Source: Haematococcus lacustris
Lineage: Eukaryota; Chlorophyta; Chlorophyceae; Chlamydomonadales; Haematococcaceae
DNA length: 64,000 nt
Assembly (NCBI GenBank): GCA_030144725.1
Contig: JASKMD010000018.1
Span: forward strand, 3,862,026-3,926,025
Direction: 5' to 3'
Part shown: positions 43,985-53,986 of the stretch, in pieces
How the letters are laid out: every line of letters starts with the position of its first letter
Numbering within the stretch: the stretch's first letter is position 1
Position numbers and translations under genes: made by a program
The notes under the pieces: generated by a model
The model's database searches: none
Seen by the model: only the letters and a program-made list of their open reading frames with translations
Told to the model about the DNA's origin: nothing

Positions 43985-44269
43985 GGTCAGGTCAGGTCAG
44001 GTCAGGTCAGGTCAGGTCAGGTCAGGTCAGGTCAGGTCAGGTCAGGTCAGGTCAGGTCAGGTCAGGTCAGGTCAGGTCAGGTCAGGTCAGGTCAGGTCAG
44101 GTCAGGTCAGGTCAGGTCAGGTCAGGTCAGGTCAGGTCAGGTCAGGTCAGGTCAGGTCAGGTCAGGTCAGGTCAGGTCAGGTCAGGTCAGGTCAGGTCAG
44201 GTCAGGTCAGGTCAGGTCAGGTCAGGTCAGGTCAGGTCAGGTCAGGTCAGGTCAGGTCAGGTCAGGTCA
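43985..44269. repeat. (GGTCA)57 microsatellite
   Basis: 285 bp of an unbroken 5-bp unit, equal to 57 copies, preceded by shorter AGGTCC repeats. It lies just upstream of the Fanzor-like pseudogene's first visible exon on the minus strand. Confidence 0.98.
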
Positions 44270-44319
44270 AAGTCCAGATGCACCACCATTACTTGCCTGG
44301 GTTGGCGAAGTGCTGCTGC

Positions 44320-44440
44320 TTGGGGTTAGTGTCCAGGTTTGTGTTGATGTGCGGGTCATGGTTAGGGTCAGGTCAAGGTTGGGGTTAGTGTCCAGGTTTG
44401 TGTTGATGTGCGGGTCATGGTTAGGGTCAGGGTCAGGGTC
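44320..44440. repeat. Tandem duplication of ~62 bp
   Basis: GGGGTTAGTGTCCAGGTTTG and the following bases to TGGTTAGGGTCAGG occur twice, at about 44321 and 44382. It lies between the microsatellite and the second tRNA gene. Confidence 0.85.
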
Positions 44441-44558
44441 AGGGTGGGTGCTGGCTACTAAGGGCTACTTAGGGTTAGGGTAAGATCCTCTATATTGTCG
44501 TGCGGTGATCAAAGCGCTAATTTAGCATCCAAACCTTATCAGGCACAACATGCTGACA

Positions 44559-44646
44559 TGCGAGAGGTCACGGGTTCAATTCCCGTAGTTCCCCTCTCCC
44601 CTTCATTGAAGGGAACTTGGTCTAGTGGTATGATTCTCGCTTAGGG
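44559..44646 (+). tRNA. Circularly permuted tRNA-Pro (anticodon AGG), copy 2
   Basis: Same layout as the copy at 40218. The 3' half is 44559-44594, a 16-nt spacer follows, and the 5' half is 44611-44646. Both halves are identical in sequence to copy 1, while the spacer and flanks have diverged. The junction helices are kept: AGGCAC (44541-44546) with GTGCCT (44652-44657), and TGCT (44551-44554) with AGCG (44648-44651). Compared with copy 1 (CACT/AGTG), one A-T pair has become G-C and one C-G has become a T-G wobble. Sequence drift with pairing kept argues that the junction is functional. Confidence 0.88.
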
Positions 44647-44656
44647 AAGCGGTGCC

Positions 44657-44660
44657 TTTT
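44657..44660 (+). terminator. Pol III T-run after permuted tRNA copy 2
   Basis: TTTT at the same position relative to the junction helix as in copy 1. Confidence 0.7.
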
Positions 44661-45030
44661 ATTCAACTGAGATTAACTGACCTATCGTGGTTTGATCGCT
44701 ACGGCTGCCATCCGATGCAATCATGCCTGCCTCGTGTGCGAACGCACATAGCCGGTTGCTTGTGGCCTGCCACCTGGATCGCTAGGTGGTGCATCACACC
44801 GCTAACATCCTTGCCTGCGCTGCAACATCCCAACAACTTCGAGTAACTCAATAACATTGACGACAATAAGACGGCCTTTGCAGTGGCTATATGTGGTATG
44901 CCTCACGGGACAACGTCATCTCGGCCTTATTCGGTGCGAGGGATCCCTGCCTGCGCTGCTTGAAGCGCGGTTGAACCCTGAGGTGCAACTTTCTCTGGGA
45001 CGTTTGTTGAGGGTATGCGCAGCAATGGGG

Positions 45031-46179
45031 GCTCGAGCCCCCACCGCCATTTCCACCACTGCCGCCACCACCACCATCACCCCAGGTGCTGCCATACACC
45101 ACCCTACGGGGCTGCAGCAGGTTATGCGCCTCAACAACACCGTCCCACTGCTGGCCAACAGCAAGAGGAGGCCAGCATGCAGCTGCAATGCGTGTGGCAC
45201 GTGACACACTAGCTGACCCTGGCAGCTGAACACCTCCTTAACTGCACCAGCCTCCCCCATCACACTGCTGGTGCCAGTGGTGCTCGCCTACGTGGTGCTC
45301 TGGGACGTAGGCCCTGCGACATGCACCCGCTGAGCAATGAGCCCTTGGCCTACAGTCGGTATGTGCACTCGGGGACAGCTCCCTCGGCAGAGTGCTCAGA
45401 TTCAGCAAGAGGTCTCAATATATTTACAAAATAGATCACAAACACGTCAGCCTTGTCTGAGACCCAGTGGCAGCAGTGGCAACCGGCAGCCGCATCGGTG
45501 CAGAGGGGAGAGGGCAGCCTCCTCCGTCACCCAGTTACCCAGGCTCAGGGGAGTGGGGGGGAGCACCCCTAGGGGATGCTAGGACCTACCCGAGGGTACC
45601 CTGCCACCCCTACCCCTCTCTTGGGCCCACCCATCACCCACCCCCCTCCCTCAATGCACCACACAGCAGGGGTTGGCATGACTCGAGCGGAGGGGGCAGG
45701 CCAGCCACAGGGCGTCCAGAGCCAGCAGCAGCAGGCAGGCAAAGCCACTCCAACCCCCCTCCTAACCCGCCCACTGCCATCACCACCCAGCCGAGGGCGA
45801 CATGGTGGAGGCAGAGGGGACTGAGCAGCTGCAGGGCGCCAAGGACCTTGTCAACCTGGGCTGTCAGGGTGCCAACGTAGGCCCAGTGGGTGGCGACGCG
45901 GAGTGGCCGTTGATCGGGGACATCTGGCTCAGGAGTGTGCATCAGGTCGCCATCCGACCGGAGTGCAGCCAACTATGCGCCGTCCGAGGAAAACTTGGGG
46001 GGAATGGCGTCGACCTGAATACATGAAATTGAAGTGGCGCGAGTAAAATTAGTTACAAGAATAGGAAACAATTATCACATACATAACAAAAGTAAAGTGT
46101 AGCTAAAGCATCAGTCCGGGACGTAGCTTGTGCCCGCAGCCAGCAAGCCTGGACATGACCATTTGATGCTTCAACGTCT
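45031..46179. other. Intergenic region with no supported gene
   Basis: Open frames at 45802-46026 (+) and 45634-45972 (-) overlap each other and neither has splice partners or motifs. The sequence 46021-46110 is AT-rich. Nothing else recognised. Confidence 0.45.
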
Positions 46180-49100
46180 TTAACGCACTACATTCCCAGT
46201 CACGTCAGCCAGTAGTAACTCAGCAGCCTGCTGGGCGCCCAGCTGCCTGAACGCGACCACTATGCTCGCGGCCTCGCTACCCGCCAGCGCTTTCTGCCTC
46301 GCCAATGCGCGTGCCAGAGGCAAAGCAGCGTCGACCCAGACAGGTGAACGCAGCCTGTCAGTGCCCTGCACAGACGCGACCGCCTGCAGCAACCATGCGA
46401 GCTGCTGCCCAGTCAACATCCGCGACTGCAACGGATCTGATCTCCAGCTAGCTGCTGGGCGATGCTCTGTAGTGCCGCGATCGCCGCCTGCAGCGCCGTT
46501 GGGCGCACTCTCCAGCGACCCCGGGTCAGCGTGTTGCTGTTGTGAAAACGGCATCAGCAGCTCCGCAGCGACCAGCTCCACTGCATTGGCCACGGCATGG
46601 TCCATCAGACGCAGCTTACGCCATCCTGGCCCTTGCCACTGGCCGTGTCCAGCTGCTGGCCGTGCCAGATCTACATTGACGCTGCTTTCGCTGTAATGTC
46701 CGTCTTGCACCTGCACAGGCTGTGTCTGATGCTGCGCCTGCACCACAGGCTGCCCCTGCCCCCGCCCTTGGGGGTGTTGCTCTTGCTCTCGTTGGCATGG
46801 CAGCTGTAATAGCGCCTCTTGCTCTCGTTGGCATGGCAGCTGTAATAGCGCTTCCTGCTGCTCCACCTGCTGCGGTCCCTGCCCCAGGCTGTGCCGGGCC
46901 CACCACTCCTGGTGGCGCTGCCACTGAGAAGCTAGCGGCTGGGCTGCTACCAGCGCAGCCGCGGCCTGGGCCAAGTGCTGGATAGCTGTAGTTGGCAAGG
47001 GGGCCTCAGGGTTGCTGAGCAGGCGGGCCAGCTGGCGGGCTATGAGGGTGATGGCGGGGGCGGGGCAGCAGCCAAGGCTCACCAGGCAGCGGGCCAGCTG
47101 GGCCAGGCCAGGCAGGGAAAACCTGTAGCCGGATAGGGTGACAGGGGGCATGTGGCAGCGAGGGGTGAGGATGAGGGCGCTTCACGCTGACGACAGCACT
47201 CAGCACTCACACACACAGACATACACACACACACACACACCGTCTGCTGCCAGGTGGCAGACACCCTAGAGGCCGTCCTAGACGCCGGCCAGGCTCCCCA
47301 GGCCCTGGCCGGGCTGCGGCCTTGCCACCAGCCACCACGGCTGTGGTCCCTCAGCAACACTGCCAGACACGCTCTGACACCCCTGACTCACTGACACCCC
47401 TGACTCACTGACAGCCTCGCACCCAGGCAGCCAGGCCAGGCCAGGCGGGCCACAGAGGGACCCCAGCTAGGCACAGACTGGCAGCACAGGAGCCAGGCGG
47501 CACAGCCAGCTCGCCCCCAAAGCAGCAGCATCGGTGCCACAGGCTACATGCAGCCCCAGTGCAAGCCCCTCCTGCCATCTGTAGCAACTCATTAAACAAG
47601 CCAGGGCATTTGCAACAGACTTGGAAGGGCCATCCACATAGGGCGCAGGGCAGGGGTGGCAGGGCTGGTCAGGGCTGCCAAAGCTTTGGCGTGGCACTGC
47701 AGCAGCCTCTTCATGTGTGCCATTCATGCCAGCCTCCCCTTCTCGTCAGCCTGCTGCTGCTGCTGCTGCCCCGCACCTTAGCCGCGCCTCAACCACCCAG
47801 TCCAGCACCTCCACCAGCACCTGCTGCAGCTCTGGCACCAGACAGGCCAGGCTGCTGTCGGGCAGCGCCACCCCCCTGCACCCCCCCACACCCAGCTGAC
47901 CCTTGGCCCCCTGCCCCTGCCACCCCCAACCCTGCCCCTGACTGCCCAACCCTGCAGGCCCCTGGCCCCAGCTGGAGGGAAGGGAGGCAGTGGCTGGCGG
48001 CAGGGGTGGCACAGCAGCCAGGTTGGCCAGCCCGCTGACCAGCTGCACCACCTGGTTCGGCAGCAGCTCAGGCAGCACTGGGGGCAGCGCCTCAGCCACA
48101 GCCGCCTGGACTACAGGGCTCAGGGGCGCAGCAGCGGCACCCCAGGCAGCCACCAGGGAGCACAGCAGGGAGGGGCTGCGAGGCAGCTTCCCGCCAGCTT
48201 CAGGGCCCAGGCCAGGGTGGTGGCTGGCTCCGCCCCTGGCAGGGCGGGCAGGGTGCCTGGGCGTGAGGTGGCGGCTCAGCTGCTGGTCAAAGGAGGAGAA
48301 GAGGGCGAGAGGGGGTTGGCTGCTGGAGCCAAAGGCGGCAGCGAGCAGCACGACATCAGGTACGGGTAAGGGCACAGGACGGCGGCCTGAGGGGGGAGGG
48401 GCAGGGCCCCCCTGCTGCTGCTCTTGCTGCTGCCACCACTCCAGCTGGCTCCTTGGCTGCAGCAGCTGCTGCTGTTGCTGCTCAGGCCAGGACGTGGGGC
48501 TTGGGTGGGCGGACCAGGTCACATCACTGCCCTCATTTCCCCCAGCCCTTGCCAGCAACTTCATGGCTGCGTCATCCAGCTGTCGCCACACTACCTGAGC
48601 CAAGCCACCGCCTGCACTGCTGCCCCACCCTACTCCTACCCCTGGCCCAGCCCCTGAGATGCTGGTCAGGTCACTATGCTGCCCCAGCAGCCAGCCTGTA
48701 CTAAGTGTGCTGCTGCTGCTGCTGCCTGTGTGGCTGTGACTGCCGATGTCCCCCTTCCCTGTGAAGGCACTGGGCCGGGGCACCAGCAGCCCACAGGCAG
48801 CCACCAGCTCAGCCAGCAGGCGGGCATTGTTGCTGGGCAGCTTCCTGCCACCTTCCCTGACAACCTCCCTCAACAGCGCTTCCACCAGCCCCCTCACAGC
48901 GGCCAGGGGGTCAGGGGGAGGCTGCACCCTAGCCAGCAGTGCGCCGCCTACCCCTGCCGCTGCTGCTGCTTGCTGTCGTCCGCCAGCACCCCCACTGAGG
49001 CTAAGGCTGGGGCTGGGGCTGTGCTGATGGCTGGGGTAAGGGCGGTAGCTGCGGCTGTCGGCAGGAGCTGGCAGGCTCCACCCCCCCCCACCCCTGGCCA

Positions 49101-50329
49101 GTGCAGGTCCCTCTGGCCCGGCCTGATGCCCCTGGTGCTGCCTGCCTGCTGGCCACCAGGCCTCATGGGCAGCGAGGCGGGTGAGGGCCACCAGCAGCTG
49201 GGCGATGCGCGGCCCGACAAGGAGGCGCAGGACAGGGGGGGAGCAGGCTGTGGGCGCCACCAGGGACAGCAGGGCCAGCAGCCCCGCCTCTGGCCTCGTG
49301 CCTGGGTGCACACCTGCAGCCCTCCTCCTCCCCCCAGCCCCGGAACCCAAGCCTGGGCCCGTGCCCGTCCTCCCGACCGCCTCTGACCCCACTCTCAACT
49401 CCTGGTCTGATGAGGGCCACTTGGGCAGCATGTCTGCCCCTTCACCCTCTCCCCCCTCAGCCCATGCAGCTGCTGCATCCCAGGCATCTGCCACCCTGTC
49501 CTCGTAGGCAGCCGCTGCGCGTGCCCCGCTGGCTGCCCTGCCACCCCCTGCTGCCTCCAGCTGCACAGCGGGCAGGGCTGGGTGGGAGGGGTTGCGGGAC
49601 CGGGGGTACGCCAGGCTGGCAGCGCAGGCCAGCAGGGCGGTGTCGTGCACTGGGCGCCAGATCTGCAGCGCAGCAACACGGGGGCAGCTCACTGGGAAGG
49701 GAGGGGAGGGGAGGTGCTGCCGCATGGGTTGGCAGGAATGTGCAGTGTGACCAGCAGCATTGCGGGCGCTCTCACTCTCATGAGCATTCCCCACCATGGC
49801 TGCTGGGCCTCTCCTCCTTACCGTCATGTTCTGTTTGTTTTCACATGGGTGCTGGACCTCTTCTCCCTGTGGCCTTGTACTGTTTCTGCTCTCCACACCC
49901 GCAGCCTGATGTACTAAGCTAGGTGACGCCCTGAGGGCAGTGCAGACAAGGAGCAGGGGCTCAGAGCAGGGGCTGGCTGGTGTTTTGTTTGCTTCTTTCA
50001 CACCTTCAGCCTGGTTATGTGCATCCCGTCAGCCTGCCAACATGCCCACCCGCCTGCCTGCCTGCTCACCTGCCTGCCCAGCCACTCAGCCCCCTGCCTA
50101 GCTTCCTGGTCCCCTGCGCAGCCCTGCCCACCTGAGTCTTGTGCACGTTGGTGCGGTACAGCCGGTACAGCTCCTGGCAGCTGCGGGCCTGCTGCACCGC
50201 CACCAGCAGTCGCCGCCAGGCCGTGTCAGGCACATCCCGCCCGCCCGGCAGCACATTCGCCTTGGCCTTTTCAAACAGGTTGCGGCTGGTGAGGGAGTCC
50301 GGCTTTGCTCCAGAGCACACGGTGGCGGG
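46180..50329 (-). CDS. Alpha-solenoid (OPR/FASTK-like) protein, >=1008 residues
   Basis: Exons 50329-50132, 49662-47777 and 47122-46180 join in phase (66 codons; 628 codons plus 2 nt; 1 nt plus 313 codons and stop). The product is rich in Leu/Ala helices in repeated pairs, for example FEKAKANVLPGG...TAWRRL, SNNARLLAELVAACGLLVP, LPNQVVQLVSGLANLAA and FSLPGLAQLARCLVSLGC. Long Gln/Gly/Ser linkers separate them. This pattern is that of octotricopeptide (OPR) or FASTK-type RNA-binding proteins, many of which act on chloroplast or mitochondrial transcripts in green algae; the assignment is by pattern, not a clear domain hit. LLQLPCQREQEA is tandemly duplicated near 46830. The start exon with targeting peptide is not identified. 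Confidence 0.55.
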
Positions 50330-51042
50330 CTGCATGGGGCACCCGCACATGGCGGACACGGATAAGGCAGGGACTTCAGAGACATGCGGCAGTACAGCAG
50401 CCACAGCCATGCCTGTTGCCTGACTGTGTGCGTTAGGCCTGCGCACTGTGCTGCACTGGAGCTTGCAAGGTTGCAAGGTTGTTGTAGGTGCTACCCTCCA
50501 CCATGAGCCAGGTCTTGCCACCCAGGGCTGCACCCAGGGCTGGGACAGGGGGTTGGAAGCAGGTGACAATGACGCTGTCTGTGCCGTACAAACCTTGTCG
50601 CCACCTTCCTTGCCCAAGTTGCTGATGTGCAAGACCAAAACAGGCTGACCGTCACAACCGTGTAAACCCACCATCACTGTCTAATAGGGGCACCACAGGG
50701 ACGTGCTGCAGCAGGATGTAGGTTTTGAGGCTGCGCCTGCCTGTCCTGGCTGCCAGCTGACCAAGTGCAGGTTGTCTGGCGGCAAGAGGCACTGTGGAAG
50801 CACCTGACGTAGGCCGCATCGTCTGCACAACGGCCTCAGCGGCGCACGATGCGATGTCGGCGAATGGAACAGTTGACAGCGTGTATCATGCTGGTGCACG
50901 TCATGCAACAGCGACATCGCTCGCGGTCGATGTTTGCCCTCTGCTCTGCAGCATCCGACGATGACAGGTAGTTGACATAGCTCCATTCATGCCCTTGCAC
51001 AAGTTCGCCTGACGGTTACATGTTAACAAGTTTCGACCCCTG
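50330..51042. other. Upstream region of the solenoid gene
   Basis: The 5' exon of the minus-strand gene is expected here, but no ATG-containing exon with a good donor stands out. The open frame 50681-50986 (-) is Cys/Leu-rich and unconvincing. Confidence 0.4.
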
Positions 51043-51348
51043 CAGCCCTCACGCAACACCAAAATAATGCACGAGTTGTAATCAAATACAGGCTGCGAGA
51101 TCATTATTGTAAAGGCTACTGCTAGTGTGCCATAGGCTTAGGCTGGGCTGCTGGGCCTCTGCTCCTTACCGTCATGCACGACACAAGTCTTGCATTTAGC
51201 CACTCCCTCCCTTTCTTGCCAAGCACACCATACTAGCAAGCACCTCCCCTCCAACCCTGCCATTCCAGCACAGCATGCACAAGTTTACACCACCCTCAAT
51301 ATAAGTACACCCTTTTACACCTAGAGCTTCGCAGGCTGTCAAACGCTG
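51043..51348. repeat. 306-bp direct repeat, left copy
   Basis: Identical by eye to 53681-53986. Starts CAGCCCTCACGC and ends AAACGCTG. With the hAT-like element set aside, the two copies would be in tandem with a 12-base spacer. It does not have TG...CA ends, so it is not an LTR pair. Confidence 0.95.
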
Positions 51349-51527
51349 AGTTGATCCCTACAGCTCAGGCGTTCCCAACTACCTGAAAACCCACCCCCCT
51401 GTGATAGGAAGCCCGTATCTCCGTAGCCACTCAGTCAATATATATATGTAAACAGTGCTTTAAACAGAGGAGACTCAAAGCTACGAGATGGCCGACGCAG
51501 CAAAAACTATCTCGCTCTCAGCGGTGC

Positions 51528-52778
51528 TCAGTGCCTGCCCAAAGATCGACATTTGAATTCATGCGATTTTGCCTCATGCGAGGCGCGCCACACTAGCACG
51601 CTTCGCCACACCGTTGTTGCTGGCACCTGCAACGCGCAGCAGCAGTCGGAACATGATTTGCTTTTGGCATGTGGACGCGACGACGGCAGTCGTGACGACT
51701 GGATACCACTACTAGCATTTGGAGCTGCTGCTGGCGCAAGTGCATTACCGGCTGCTGTACTACGCTTAACAGTACTAGGTACTAGGTAAGTAGGTGCTAG
51801 GTGCAGTACATGGTGTTGTCTCACCTTGCTTTGCTGCCCTCGACTTGTTAGCTGCAGGTGCCTCACGCTTACGTGATGTGCTTGCCGCTTACGTGACGTG
51901 CTTGCCCCAGCCCCAGCCTCAGCCCCAGCCCCAGCTGCTGCCCCATCTGTTGCTGCTGCTGCCTCATCTGCTGCTGCGGCTGCCCCATCTGCTGCCCCAG
52001 CTGCTGCTGCTGCCGCCCCATCTGCTGCTGCTGCTACCCCACATGCTGCCCCATCTGCTGCCCCATCTGCTGCCCCATCTGCTGCCCCAGCCCCAGCCCC
52101 GGCCCCAGCCCCAGCCCCAGCCCCAGCCCCAGCCCCAGCCCCAGCCCCAGCCCCAGCCCCAGCCCCAGCCCCAGCCCCAGCCCCAGCCCCAGCCCCAGCC
52201 CCAGCCTCAGCCCCAGCCCCAGCCTTAGCCCTAGCCCCAGCCCCACCACAGGGACTCTGCTCCCAGCCTTCTGGCAGGTGCTGTGGGGTGACTGCTGCTG
52301 TCACTCGCAATACGAGCACCTTGCCATGGCGATCGCATGTGCACCCATCAAATTGCAGGTGTATTGCCTCTGCACACCGCCTCAACACCTCCACTGAGAC
52401 GGAGTGCTGCTCCAAAACCAGCAGCTGCTGCCTCTGCTTGAAGGTGAGTGGGGAGTGGTGGGGGCGGCGTTTGTGCCGGTAGTTATGCACTTGACCCTGG
52501 AGGCTGCGTTGAGCAGCCCGTAGGGAGTGATTGGTAGCTGCCCCTCTGGAAGCCACCTGCTGCAAAGCCGTATGCTCACCCTGCAGGCGCTGGTGTGCTG
52601 CCTGCAGGTCGTCTAAGTCGCCCTGCAACCCATCCACGGTGTCCATCGGGGACTGCTCCACATCCCGCAGCCGCTGCACCTCAGCCTGCAGGTCACGGTT
52701 TGTCGCTTGTGCCCTACTGGCTGCAGCCTTGATGTTGTTAGGGCAATGCCGATTGCCAGCCCTTAGCGAGTTGTTCAT
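51528..52778 (-). CDS. Coiled-coil protein with Ala/Gly repeat, inside the hAT-like element
   Basis: 416 codons from the ATG at 52778. Residues about 15-90 form a clear coiled coil (NRDLQAEVQRLRDVEQSPMD, LQGDLDDLQAAHQRLQGEHT). A segment with LTFKQRQQLLVLEQHSVSVE follows, then about 50 residues of (GA)n and (DGAA)n encoded by the CCCCAG repeat, and a basic, Ser-rich tail. No transposase triad or BED finger is visible. It may be a captured gene fragment or a transposon accessory protein. The tail beyond the repeat looks less like coding sequence. Confidence 0.45.
   Translation of the reverse strand: MNNSLRAGNRHCPNNIKAAASRAQATNRDLQAEVQRLRDVEQSPMDTVDGLQGDLDDLQAAHQRLQGEHTALQQVASRGAATNHSLRAAQRSLQGQVHNYRHKRRPHHSPLTFKQRQQLLVLEQHSVSVEVLRRCAEAIHLQFDGCTCDRHGKVLVLRVTAAVTPQHLPEGWEQSPCGGAGARAKAGAGAEAGAGAGAGAGAGAGAGAGAGAGAGAGAGAGAGAGAGAGAGAADGAADGAADGAACGVAAAADGAAAAAAGAADGAAAAADEAAAATDGAAAGAGAEAGAGASTSRKRQAHHVSVRHLQLTSRGQQSKVRQHHVLHLAPTYLVPSTVKRSTAAGNALAPAAAPNASSGIQSSRLPSSRPHAKSKSCSDCCCALQVPATTVWRSVLVWRASHEAKSHEFKCRSLGRH
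52084..52225. repeat. (CCCCAG)n hexanucleotide repeat
   Basis: About 23 near-perfect CCCCAG units, in frame with the 416-codon ORF, where they give alternating Ala and Gly. Confidence 0.95.
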
Positions 52779-53680
52779 TCAGTGCATTGAGCTGGGCACT
52801 ATGCGCCTTGCTTAATCTCTTCCCCATGGTTAGGGATTGAGAGGGGGTGGGTGAGTTGCTGAGCGGGTCTACGGTTTAAGGAGAGGTAGGGGAGAGGGGG
52901 GTGGGGAGGTAGGGGAGGTAGGGGAGATAGGGGAGAGGTAGGAGGCGAGGAGAAGGAGAGGTAGGGGGGAGGTGGCTGTTGCCAGGCTGGGCTGCTGGGA
53001 GGAGGGGCTACTGGGAGCTGGGCGGGGTAGACGAGGTTGGGAGATGGTGGGTTAAGGTGTGTTGGTGGTGGCCATGTGGCGGAGTGGTCAGCCGTCTCCT
53101 CATGCACCTGTAGCCATCAGCATGTGTACCTTGTAAGCGGTCCATCTTGTCACATACAAACCCAATGATTGAGTTGCATGGTGCCATGGACGCGTTGATG
53201 AGTATGCTACAAAAGATTCGTGTGAGGCCAGGCTGTTGTTCAATGGTTGAAAACATATAGCGGGTCATAGCTGGAGGGGGTGTCTAGTCCCTACTGTGCC
53301 GCCCACCATTACAGCGATACAGCGATGTCGCACACGAATTCGAGTTTCTTCACATCCTCGCCAAGTGGCCCGCACCATCAGGAAGCTCGCGCAGCCATGT
53401 TTGCCGGACTTCGGTGGTGTGCGCCACCAACATGTCGTGCATCGCTAACAGATAGCCAAGGACGTAGCTTACCAGTGTAGCTAACCACGGTCTCTGATTG
53501 GGACACATCCGGGGTCACATGTGGCTGCCCGCATCGAAAGACTCCGATGGCAATTCCAGTCGGACATTAAACGCGCATTATCGCATTGCAGCAGACGCAG
53601 CAAACGTTACATCAAATGATGGAGTAGATGGGCCGCAGTTGCATGAAGATTACCAACCCCATGTTGGGAACGCCTGACTA

Positions 53681-53986
53681 CAGCCCTCACGCAACACCAA
53701 AATAATGCACGAGTTGTAATCAAATACAGGCTGCGAGATCATTATTGTAAAGGCTACTGCTAGTGTGCCATAGGCTTAGGCTGGGCTGCTGGGCCTCTGC
53801 TCCTTACCGTCATGCACGACACAAGTCTTGCATTTAGCCACTCCCTCCCTTTCTTGCCAAGCACACCATACTAGCAAGCACCTCCCCTCCAACCCTGCCA
53901 TTCCAGCACAGCATGCACAAGTTTACACCACCCTCAATATAAGTACACCCTTTTACACCTAGAGCTTCGCAGGCTGTCAAACGCTG
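53681..53986. repeat. 306-bp direct repeat, right copy
   Basis: Partner of 51043-51348. Its first four bases are part of the 7-bp target duplication of the intervening element. Confidence 0.95.

Larger units (their letters stand above)
51365..53677. mobile_element. hAT-like DNA transposon (2313 bp) inserted between the 306-bp repeats
   Basis: Perfect 15-bp terminal inverted repeats, TCAGGCGTTCCCAAC at 51365-51379 and its complement at 53663-53677, resemble the CAGxGGTTCCCAAC ends of hAT elements. CTACAGC flanks both sides (51358-51364, 53678-53684), one base short of the usual 8-bp duplication. The interior holds a 416-codon minus-strand frame that is not a recognisable hAT transposase, so this may be a non-autonomous copy carrying captured host sequence. 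Confidence 0.75.

Noticed and set aside
43985..44269. Could the array be a CRISPR locus?
   Set aside because: The unit is 5 bp with no spacers, and the DNA is eukaryotic nuclear.
43698..44483. A 261-codon frame with (RSGQV)n repeats
   Set aside because: Product of the GGTCA microsatellite; antisense to the Fanzor-like pseudogene.
40218..44646. The tRNA pieces as truncated ends of two ordinary tandem tRNA genes
   Set aside because: No matching halves lie upstream or downstream, both loci show the same 3'-then-5' order with a 16-18 nt spacer, and the flanks pair with each other.
51043..53986. The two 306-bp repeats as LTRs of a retrotransposon
   Set aside because: No TG...CA ends, PBS, PPT or RT domains, and a DNA element with its own TIRs and target duplication explains the interval.
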